This document shows, piece by piece, positions 57,112-64,000 of a DNA stretch of 64,000 nucleotides. The stretch lies in assembly GCA_002506535.1 (NCBI GenBank), contig DAXT01000004.1:1-64000 (forward strand), given 5' to 3'. The notes beneath the pieces are model-generated. The model was not told the DNA's origin. It was given only the letters and a program-made list of their open reading frames with translations, and searched no databases. Source of the DNA: Methanothrix harundinacea (GTDB lineage Archaea > Halobacteriota > Methanosarcinia > Methanotrichales > Methanotrichaceae). The position numbers were made by a program, and so were the translations under genes. The first letter of the stretch is position 1. The number at the start of each line of letters is the position of its first letter.

Positions 57112-57444
57112 CTTTATTACCAGTAGAAATACATATAATTGAGTCGACTTAATTAGCGGGTTTCCTTAGTTAAGCCTGGAAAGTCTCGTTAAGTCTATCT
57201 CCATCTTCTTTCCTCAGACAATAAAAGAGGTAGTATAAGCAGGCATCAGAGGCCGGCTTCTCTCTGTCAATTCTCGTGAGCGAGATCATAGAGAACGCCC
57301 TAGACCAAACTGGTTAAGAGTCTTGAACCTCTGACCCCATGGATCTATACTGACGAGACAGATTTATTACAGCGATCGGGGCTTTACCGGGAGAGACCGC
57401 TATGGAGACGTTGGGAAGGCAGGCGGCGACGATTTGGGCTGACT
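57112..57444. other. Gene-free left end of the island
   Basis: Only short open stretches are seen. A 19-codon frame (57402-57461) overlaps the next start and could be a leader peptide or noise. Moderately AT-rich. Confidence 0.4.
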
Positions 57445-57642
57445 ATGACGCGGAACTTTGAGGGGCGAGTTGCCCGGCTGGAAGAGATACTGAATCCACC
57501 ACCGCGACAGATCGCAACGTTGCGAGACTTTGTGGTCTGGGCTGCTGAGAAGCCGTTAGATGAAAATGTCGAGTTTGCTCCTCGGATAAATGAGATGATC
57601 AACGGGCGGCTGGGATTCGGTGAGGATGAAGAGCGACCTTAA
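57445..57642 (+). CDS. Small hypothetical protein (island)
   Basis: 65 residues, NFEGRVARLEEIL followed by RQIATLRDFVVWA; predicted helical, not recognised. The next small gene starts inside its end (57626), giving a phage-like coupled pair. Confidence 0.45.
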   Translation: MTRNFEGRVARLEEILNPPPRQIATLRDFVVWAAEKPLDENVEFAPRINEMINGRLGFGEDEERP

Positions 57643-57742
57643 GAGGCGGCTGGAAGCCCTGGAGTCGGAGCAACCGCCACGATGCCCCCACTGTGATTAT
57701 CTTGAGGAGCGCATAGGGGATTTCTCTGGCGGGAAATTATAA
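57626..57742 (+). CDS. Tiny CxxC protein (island)
   Basis: 38 residues: MKSDLKRRLEALESEQ, then RCPHCDYLEERIGDF. It overlaps the preceding gene by 17 bases in another frame. The helical start and CPHC knuckle suggest a small nucleic-acid or metal-binding protein; unproven. Confidence 0.4.
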   Translation: MKSDLKRRLEALESEQPPRCPHCDYLEERIGDFSGGKL

Positions 57743-57970
57743 GCATTACGAGGCATCCTGATGGGTTCAGGTGACGCATCCTTACCGGAGCTAGAATACG
57801 AGATATCTCCAAAATGAGAGATGAATAGCATTAAGTTATAATTCTTATTTTTGAATATTAAAAAAATCTTTAATTTCTTCGATGAAGCAAACGTTTAAGT
57901 ATGTTGTATTAAGAACGGACTTCATATAAGATGTATCAAGAACGACCATGAAAACCAAAGGTGATATTGA

Positions 57971-59387
57971 GTGGTCTTGAATAAAAATGTGATCCCCTTT
58001 ATTGGGATTTTCTTTATAGTTTTAATATCATCTGTATTATTGAATTCTATTACTATTTTCTTCCTTAATCTTGGAGATTTTTTTTGGTATTTTTTCGAAT
58101 ATTATCGCAGCTCTAATTTTTACTATTTTATTTTATGCACTTTTAAATGGTTTTTTATACGATGTAACATTGAGAAGATTGACAAAGACTTCATTTACCT
58201 TGAGTCATATTAAGGAAGTGGATTATGTAGAATTGGCAGATCTATGGATCGCATATTTTTTGGGATTACTTGTTTTTCTTTGCATATTTATATTTTTCCA
58301 ACCGCATCAGATAATCTCCAAAGAGGCATTTGCTCTGCTCGGATTAGCCTTAATGTACATAGGGAGAATAATAACAAAAATGGAGGGAAGTTTTTACGGA
58401 AGATTGCATTATACGGCTTTATTAGTTTCTCCAATTACTTATATTATTTTGAAAAGTGTATCTATAAATGGTGCAGGGTTTGATACTTTAGGACGTGAAA
58501 TCGGCATCCAAAGTATATTCAATATAATTATTAATTTCGTTAGTTTAGTAATAGCATATTTTGATGTGATTGTCGATTCATCCGATGGTACGCCGATGAT
58601 TATAATAGCTTTTATCGGATCAATTTGTATTGCGACTGTCGGAGAGTGGTACTTATCAAATTTATCTCCAACAATCAGATCACATTTATGCGTATCTGAT
58701 AAATTTCCCTCTAGATTTATCTCAATGCCAACAATTAAGGCAGAAAAGAAAAAAGAGGAGTTTATTAAAAAGCAAATGTTTGGTAAACCACGATCTAACA
58801 ACGGAGATTTAATCTCGATCGATTCATGTGGCCAATATGTAAATTCAGATGAAATCATCAAGATTAAATGTGTTTCAACATCTTTGGGCATAATACATTA
58901 CGCGAAAGACTCTATCAATGAGCAATTTATTAAGAGCATTAAATCAGAAATTTCAAAATTTGATTACCGAATAGTTATTGCTCCTGAAAAGAATGCTTTA
59001 GACAATTTCAAACGTGCACTGGACGACTTACCATATGGCATATCCAACATTTTAAAATTGAAATCGGAGTTTATAAGCGAGTACAAGGAGGAATATATAA
59101 GAAATTACACAAGCTTAGCAGATCTTGCAGGGGAAAAAAAGGTAATGATCCATGAATATTACTTTTGTGGGGTTCCATTCCTGATAACTGAAAATAAGTC
59201 TGGATATAAGAGACTGCTCTTTCTGGTTAAAGACAGAGGCACCGTAGGAAATAGAGTTGGTTTATATACAGACGATCAATATTTTATAGAAGCGTTAGAA
59301 GATGTGTTCGAAAACATATGGTATATCAGCCAGGACCATAAAATAAAGTCTATAATAAATGAGTCTGCTTTATTCGGAGATGATTAA
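57971..59387 (+). pseudogene. Membrane protein gene with a one-base frameshift in a T8 tract
   Basis: The start region (GTG 57971, GGTGA upstream) encodes a first hydrophobic helix (MVLNKNVIPFIGIFFIVLIS and on). At eight T residues (58078-58085) the frame must shift by one base to continue into a 438-codon frame (58071-59387) with further membrane helices to about residue 200 and a soluble C-terminus with LLFLVKDRGTVGNRVGLYTDDQYFIEALEDVFENIW. Seven Ts would fuse the two. The C-terminal strand-helix segment resembles effector-sensing domains seen in TrmB-like regulators (weak). Very AT-rich. Confidence 0.6.
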
Positions 59388-59508
59388 TAATATATGAACT
59401 TATATACAAATTATATACAAAGAGTCAGAAATATATCTAAATCTGACGGCTAGAAGAAAATGTTAAATAGCAGTTATTACATGTGAATACGCATTAAGGA
59501 GGTATAAG

Positions 59509-59844
59509 GTGGTCAAAATAACCTTAGGGAGATGGGTTCGCTTATTATGCATCTCCACTATTGCTTGCCTGATGATCGGCGGAGGGATCGTTACAGCGTA
59601 TGCTGCAGAAGTTACTGTGAATTACCTCCTGGCGAGTGGAAACTATGGTCATGTGCCCGACATCATTCTCGAAATTAGAGATATTGTCGTGTCCACGGTT
59701 CCGTTAGTCAACATCGCAGATACCGCTATACGTGGAATTTTGGGCTTGTGGGTAACATTTTGGGCAGGCATATTTGTTGCAGCTCAATTGATAATAAAAC
59801 CCCTAAACGCCCGAAAAAAGAGCGTAACAAAATATAGGACTTAA
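59509..59844 (+). CDS. Small two-helix membrane protein (island)
   Basis: 111 residues, GTG start with AGGAGGTATAAG upstream. Hydrophobic segments at about 10-32 and 75-95, the first possibly a signal peptide. Not recognised. Composition intermediate. Confidence 0.55.
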   Translation: MVKITLGRWVRLLCISTIACLMIGGGIVTAYAAEVTVNYLLASGNYGHVPDIILEIRDIVVSTVPLVNIADTAIRGILGLWVTFWAGIFVAAQLIIKPLNARKKSVTKYRT

Positions 59845-60179
59845 TCGGCACCCAATTTTGAACGATCGGTATTTGGGAGTTTGGAATCTTTCTATGGCTA
59901 TTGAATTATAATTTAATACTGGATTATATCCTATCTATATCGCGATAGATCTCCCTCTAAAGCAAATCAAGAGTCGTCATGTATTACCAGTAAAAACGTG
60001 CGAAAATCCCATTCCCCGCATAATTTTTGGGCGCCGGGATCGTACGGCCGGCGTTGGCCCCCATACACCGCAGAATTCATCGATGAACTGGAGGACAGAT
60101 CCAAAGCCGGGTCTGGGTGCTGATCGAAGCCGTCTCCCCCGGTCCGTCCAGCCTTATAAGAACTAAAGAATCCGCCATG
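59845..60179. other. Right end of island and scar
   Basis: Holds the near-copies of the tRNA-Leu 3' end and of the tattaccag sequence, then GC-richer DNA up to the perR stop with short open fragments only. No complete gene. Confidence 0.45.
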
Positions 60180-60692
60180 CTAAACCTGAATAGTCGAGTC
60201 GTCAGCATCCTTGGTCCTGGATAATTCTCCGGCAGCGGTCATTGACCCTCCACCCACTCCATCATCTTTGCAGCTGTTGCAGATCCCTTTCAAATCGAAT
60301 CGTAGCCCGGTCACGACAAAATTCGCCTCTGCGGAGACCTTGGCTATGAATTCCTCCATTCCAGAGTCCAACCAGTCGCTGATGGTCTCGCATCGCGAAC
60401 AGATCAGATGTAAGTGGGGCTTCATATTTGGATCCAATCTCGTCTCGCTCTGAGGATGGTTGAACTCCTGGATCATGCCTATTTCTTCTAGAATTTTTAT
60501 TGTGGTGTAGATCGTCGCAAGGCTGACCGTCGGATGGTTCTTCTTGACTTCGCTATAGACCTTCTGGGCTGTGGGGTGTTCATGACTGCTGAGGATATAC
60601 CTGCTTATAGCTATCCTCTGGGGCGTTGCTCTATATCCGCTGTTGCGGAACGTCTTGATTATCGACGACTCTTGATCTCCTGATTCAGCCAT
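60180..60692 (-). CDS. perR: Fur family regulator, PerR-like
   Basis: 170 residues. Winged-helix N-terminus (GYRATPQRIAISRYIL, TVSLATIYTTIKILEEIGMI) and metal sites: HPHLHLICSRC-type stretch (KPHLHLICSRC) and ICNSC, a four-Cys structural zinc site. Divergent from a catalase-peroxidase gene cluster, so a peroxide-responsive repressor is the natural inference. The long C-terminal tail after the last Cys pair is atypical. Confidence 0.88.
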   Translation of the reverse strand: MAESGDQESSIIKTFRNSGYRATPQRIAISRYILSSHEHPTAQKVYSEVKKNHPTVSLATIYTTIKILEEIGMIQEFNHPQSETRLDPNMKPHLHLICSRCETISDWLDSGMEEFIAKVSAEANFVVTGLRFDLKGICNSCKDDGVGGGSMTAAGELSRTKDADDSTIQV

Positions 60693-60777
60693 GGCGATTA
60701 CTAACTAATAAGCAGTCTTAAATAAACCTATGCCAAGTAATAGCGAAGGATCTCCAACCAGTTTGTGAGGCGTCCAA
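60693..60777. promoter_or_regulatory. perR / catalase divergent promoter
   Basis: TTAAATAA (about 60718-60725) is a TATA element for the catalase side. An attactaactaataag stretch (about 60697-60712) with partial dyad TTA...TAA lies next to it and could be a PerR/Fur operator. This is a suggestion, as no strict consensus is matched. Confidence 0.4.
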
Positions 60778-60993
60778 ATGACCGGAGATAAGATGACCAC
60801 TGACCAGGGCCGCCCGAAAGCCGACGACTACAACCCCCTGGCCGTCGGCGACGGAGCTTCAACCCTGCTACAGGACATCCGGTTCATTGAGAAGGTCGCC
60901 CTTGAGAAGGGTGACCACTTCGACCGGGGGAGGATCTCCGAGAGGGCCATCCACCCCAGGGGGTCCGGGACTATAACGGCGGAAGCTCAATAG
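60778..60993 (+). pseudogene. N-terminal fragment of a monofunctional haem catalase
   Basis: 71 codons. LLQDIRFIEKVA and HFDRGRISERAIHPRGSG match the conserved start of clade catalases (LLQD--LIEKLAHFDRERIPERVVHAKG-G), but the frame ends at codon 72 where several hundred more residues are expected, and includes a small insertion (LEKGD). It has a start and SD, so a short peptide may still be made. KatG begins 63 bases later. Confidence 0.72.
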
Positions 60994-61056
60994 GTTCCGC
61001 CTGATGATTCATAGTGGTGATGAAAACCGATCCAGACCATGAAAGGAGTGAAGATT

Positions 61057-63252
61057 ATGAATGAGGATAGCAAGCATCCGATAACGGGCGGGGCTCACCA
61101 GCGCATGGCCGGCATAGGCACGTCGAATCGTGACTGGTGGCCGAACCAGGTGAACCTAAAGATTCTACACCAGCACTCTGCCAAAAGCAACCCCATGGGC
61201 GAGGCGTTCAACTACGCCGAGGAGTTCGAGAAGCTAGACCTGGCGGCCCTGAAGAAGGACCTCTATGAGCTGATGACCGATTCCCAGGACTGGTGGCCGG
61301 CCGACTGGGGTCACTACGGGCCCCTCTTCATCCGGATGGCGTGGCATAGCGCGGGCACCTACCGCATGGGCGACGGCCGCGGGGGAGCAGGGTCCGGCTC
61401 TCAACGCCTGGCGCCCCTCAACAGCTGGCCGGACAACGTGAACCTCGACAAGGCGCGCCGGCTCCTCTGGCCGATCAAGCAGAAATACGGCAGGAAAATC
61501 TCCTGGGCCGACCTGATGATCCTCGCCGGCAACTGCGCCCTTGAGTCGATGGGCTTCAAGACCTTCGGCTTCGGCGGCGGCCGCGAGGACGTCTGGGAGC
61601 CGCAAGAGGATATCTATTGGGGCTCTGAGGACGAGTGGCTCGGCGACAAGCGATACTCCGGCGACCGGGATCTCGAGAACCCCCTGGCTGCCGTCCAGAT
61701 GGGCCTGATCTACGTCAACCCGGAGGGGCCGAACGCCAACCCGGATCGGGTCGCCTCCGGTCGTGACGTCCGGGAGACCTTCGCGCGGATGGCGATGAAC
61801 GACGAAGAGACCGTCGCCCTCGTCGCAGGCGGGCACACCTTCGGCAAGTGCCATGGCGCTGGGCCCGCGACCCATGTCGGTCCGGAGCCCGAGGCCGCCC
61901 CCATCGAAGAGCAGGGGCTCGGCTGGAAGAGCAGCTTCGGCAGCGGCAAGGCCGGGGACACGATCAGCAGCGGCCTGGAAGGAGCCTGGAAGCCGAACCC
62001 GACCAGATGGGACATGGGCTATCTGAAGGTGATGTTCAAATACGAGTGGGAGCTGGTCAAGAGCCCGGCGGGAGCGCATCAGTGGGTGGCCAGGGACGTA
62101 GCCGAGGAGGATATGGTCGTCGACGCCCACGACCCCTCGAAGAAGCACCGGCCGATGATGACCACGGCGGATCTATCGCTGCGCTACGACCCGATCTACG
62201 AGCCGATAGCGCGCCGATTCCTCGAAAATCCCGAGGAGTTCGCCGACGCCTTCGCCCGGGCGTGGTTCAAGCTGACCCACCGCGACATGGGCCCCCGCTC
62301 CCGCTATCTCGGTCCGGAGGTCCCGGCGGAGGAGCTGATCTGGCAGGACCCGGTGCCCGAAGTTGATCACGAGCTGATCGACGCGGCCGACATAGCAGAC
62401 CTCAAGGCCAAGATCCTCGCCTCGGGGCTGTCTGTCTCCCAACTGGTCTCCACCGCCTGGGCGTCGGCGTCGACCTTCCGCGGCTCCGACAAGCGCGGCG
62501 GTGCCAACGGCGCACGCATTCGCCTCTCGCCGCAGAAGGACTGGGAGGCGAACCAGCCGATTCAACTGTCGAAGGTCCTCAAGACCCTGGAAGGCATCCA
62601 GAGCGCCTTCAACAGCGCCCAGTCCGGCGGAAAGAAGGTCTCCCTCGCCGACCTGATCGTCCTGGGCGGGTGCGGAGCCGTCGAGGAGGCAGCAAAGAAC
62701 GCCGGCACCGATCTGACCGTTCCCTTCACTCCGGGCCGGACGGATGGATCGGAGGAGCAGACCGATGCGGCGTCCTTCACCGTCCTCGAACCGGCTGCAG
62801 ACGGCTTTAGAAACTACCTCAAGACCAAGTACGCCGTATCGGCAGAGGAGCTGCTCGTCGACCGGGCCCAGCTTCTGACGCTGACCGCTCCTGAGATGAC
62901 GGTCCTTGTCGGCGGGATGCGCGTCTTGGGCGCCAACTATGGCGGGTCCCGTCACGGCGTCTTCACCCGGCGGCCAGAGGCCCTCACCAACGACTTCTTC
63001 GCAAACCTCCTCGACATGAGGACGGAGTGGAAGCCGGCCGCAAAAGACGATGGGGTCTTCGAGGGTCGGGATCGGGCTACGGGCGAGCTGAAGTGGACCG
63101 CAACCCGGGTCGACCTGATCTTCGGTTCGAACTCCCAGCTGCGGGCGATCGCAGAGGTCTACGGATCTATGGACTCCCTGGAGAAGTTCCTCTCCGACTT
63201 TGTTGCTGCCTGGAACAAGGTCATGAACCTCGACCGGTTCGACATCGCCTGA
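61057..63252 (+). CDS. katG: Catalase-peroxidase KatG
   Basis: 731 residues, two-domain haem enzyme removing hydrogen peroxide. Distal site RMAWHSAGTYR (Arg93, Trp96, His97), Met-Tyr-Trp adduct residues Tyr219 (YVNPEGPN) and Met245, proximal GGHTFGKCHGAG (His260). The second, inactive domain follows (about 430 onward). GGAG lies about 9 bases before ATG 61057, preferred over the ATG at 61039. Downstream of perR and a catalase relic. Full-length and intact. Confidence 0.96.
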   Translation: MNEDSKHPITGGAHQRMAGIGTSNRDWWPNQVNLKILHQHSAKSNPMGEAFNYAEEFEKLDLAALKKDLYELMTDSQDWWPADWGHYGPLFIRMAWHSAGTYRMGDGRGGAGSGSQRLAPLNSWPDNVNLDKARRLLWPIKQKYGRKISWADLMILAGNCALESMGFKTFGFGGGREDVWEPQEDIYWGSEDEWLGDKRYSGDRDLENPLAAVQMGLIYVNPEGPNANPDRVASGRDVRETFARMAMNDEETVALVAGGHTFGKCHGAGPATHVGPEPEAAPIEEQGLGWKSSFGSGKAGDTISSGLEGAWKPNPTRWDMGYLKVMFKYEWELVKSPAGAHQWVARDVAEEDMVVDAHDPSKKHRPMMTTADLSLRYDPIYEPIARRFLENPEEFADAFARAWFKLTHRDMGPRSRYLGPEVPAEELIWQDPVPEVDHELIDAADIADLKAKILASGLSVSQLVSTAWASASTFRGSDKRGGANGARIRLSPQKDWEANQPIQLSKVLKTLEGIQSAFNSAQSGGKKVSLADLIVLGGCGAVEEAAKNAGTDLTVPFTPGRTDGSEEQTDAASFTVLEPAADGFRNYLKTKYAVSAEELLVDRAQLLTLTAPEMTVLVGGMRVLGANYGGSRHGVFTRRPEALTNDFFANLLDMRTEWKPAAKDDGVFEGRDRATGELKWTATRVDLIFGSNSQLRAIAEVYGSMDSLEKFLSDFVAAWNKVMNLDRFDIA

Positions 63253-63312
63253 TCGCGGCGTAAAGGCCTTTACAGGCTTCTTTCAGGGCGGCAAAAGACG
63301 GTCGGCAGACAA

Positions 63313-63351
63313 CCGGTTCAGGGGACGGCGATACGCCCTCCCCTGAACCGG
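63313..63351 (+). terminator. katG terminator hairpin
   Basis: ccggttcagggga (63313-63325) and tcccctgaaccgg (63339-63351) form a perfect 13-bp stem with a 13-base loop, followed by a GGTTTTCTTCC tract. Sits 60 bases after katG. Confidence 0.65.
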
Positions 63352-63453
63352 AAAGCCCCTGGTTTTCTTCCCCGCGGCTGGCACCATCCGCCGCCGGAAG
63401 GCAGGCTCGAAAGAGAGGCGCCCCTGCAAAGCCTTTTTTACAGATGAGAGGAG

Positions 63454-63657
63454 ATGGCTCTGCCCATGGAAGAGACCAGGTCCATTCGCATCATCAGGCT
63501 CGCCGTGACGATCGCCATCGCCGTCATCCTCGCAAGCGCCGTCGGCGAGATGATGGAGCTATCGCCGGTGTTGACCGCCCTTCTCGCCGGCGGGATATGC
63601 GTCGGGGCAAACATCATCTTCATATCCGCCTTCGGCCGCTGGCAGAGGAAGGGGTGA
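63454..63657 (+). CDS. Small two-helix membrane protein
   Basis: 67 residues (63 from ATG 63466). IIRLAVTIAIAVILASAVGEMM and LTALLAGGICVGANIIFISAF are two hydrophobic helices. Not recognised. GAGAGGAG touches the first ATG and is about 13 bases from the second, so the start is unclear. Confidence 0.55.
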   Translation: MALPMEETRSIRIIRLAVTIAIAVILASAVGEMMELSPVLTALLAGGICVGANIIFISAFGRWQRKG

Positions 63658-63675
63658 GGTAGGCCCGGCGCGGCG

Positions 63676-63831
63676 CTAAAAGAGGTGGGATTCGCCGCTG
63701 CTGCTCGCGCCTAGGAGGGCGGAGAGGGGGGCGAGGGGCTTACTCTCCAGGTCGCAGAGCGCCCGGAGGTTCTTGATCCTGATCGATTCGATCCGCGGGA
63801 AGGAATGGCTGGGGCTTTTCTGGTCGGTCAT
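63676..63831 (-). pseudogene. Truncated AAA/SMC-like ATPase gene start
   Basis: 51 codons: IESIRIKNLRALCDLE, then PLAPLSALLGASSSGESHLF and a TAG. This aligns by eye with the N-terminus of AAA ATPases (I-S-RIKNFR-L-D...L--LIGANGSGKSNLF); the Walker A lysine is Glu (GES) and the remainder of the protein is missing. A gene relic. Confidence 0.55.
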
Positions 63832-64000
63832 GAGAGGGACTTCGAGAGAGGGTTTTATGGGATGTTGGAAGAAATAAGTTTCAGCAAAAGTTTATCAGGA
63901 AGGTTGTGGGGCGAACAACTGGATCGCGTTGAAGTTTTCATCTGGGGAGGTTTCTAGCTTGAAGGGCCTATAATCTGATTGACTTTAAAATTTTTCACCA

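Larger units (their letters stand above)
57094..60020. mobile_element. Degenerate AT-rich integrated element at tRNA-Leu
   Basis: The tRNA 3' end (cgaatcccgttccccgca, 57094-57111) is nearly repeated at 60001-60020 (cgaaaatcccattccccgca), and tattaccagtagaaa (57115-57129) is nearly repeated at 59982-59995 (tattaccagtaaaa). The DNA between is mostly far more AT-rich than the flanks and has only unknown small or membrane proteins. No integrase was found. This fits a decayed integrative element, perhaps two nested insertions because the order of the two repeats differs on each side. Confidence 0.6.

Overview
The window is from a euryarchaeal methanogen chromosome, most likely an acetoclastic, high-GC Methanothrix/Methanocrinis-type member of the Methanotrichales. 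The evidence is archaeal information processing (split RNA polymerase genes rpoB2/B1/A1/A2/H/N/K, TBP, Alba, aIF5A, L18e, L30e, an archaeal RNA ligase, a Bud32 kinase, intron-bearing tRNAs), the archaeal isoprenoid route (mevalonate kinase, isopentenyl phosphate kinase, type 2 IPP isomerase) and methanogenesis genes (formylmethanofuran dehydrogenase fwdDBAC). The genus is an inference from gene content and base composition. No marker gene was compared.

Layout. 1-5.2 kb: tail of an unknown gene, cbiP, and an AT-richer patch of small or secreted proteins with two large regulatory intergenic regions. 5.2-14.1 kb, minus strand: the superoperon L18e-L13-S9-rpoN-tRNA-Pro-rpoK-S2-MEMO-mevalonate kinase-IPK-fni-RNase J-GGPP synthase, read from right to left behind a GC-rich structured leader. 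14.1-20.1 kb: a TctA-like membrane protein, a low-GC pair of membrane proteins, an MBL-fold protein, a lone ABC ATPase and an FAD/NAD oxidoreductase. 20.2-29.4 kb, minus strand: tRNA-Lys(intron)-rpoH-rpoB2-rpoB1-rpoA1-rpoA2-L30e-nusA-S12-S7, ending at a terminator. 29.5-37.5 kb: leuDB-type pair, divergent fwdDBAC, purP, a PH-domain protein and a decayed gene. 37.6-39.8 kb, minus strand: HIT, purN, alba, bud32. 39.9-46.9 kb, plus strand: moaB, then five tandem CBS-domain genes translationally chained to an RNA ligase, then a TIGR00300 protein. 47-52 kb: tRNA-Thr(intron), tbp, hisS, aminotransferase, aIF5A, agmatinase. 52-57 kb: lone antitoxin, tRNA-like remnant, Mrr nuclease and several small or unknown genes, marC and a secreted thioredoxin. 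57.1-60.0 kb: an AT-rich island inserted at tRNA-Leu(TAA). 60.2-63.3 kb: a PerR/Fur regulator divergent from a catalase fragment and katG. 63.4 kb to the end: a tiny membrane protein and a truncated ATPase gene.

Functional links: the 5-14 kb operon couples translation and transcription genes to membrane lipid synthesis; aIF5A next to agmatinase fits polyamine-dependent hypusination; PerR next to katG fits peroxide defence in an anaerobe. The strongest candidate for an under-described system is the CBS x5 + RNA ligase operon (40.5-45.6 kb): about 18 CBS motifs in five proteins with stop/start overlaps leading into an ATP-dependent RNA ligase. Other notable items are two structured 5' leaders, two 18-nt tRNA introns, a degenerate integrated element with a one-base frameshift in its largest gene, and at least three recognisable gene relics.
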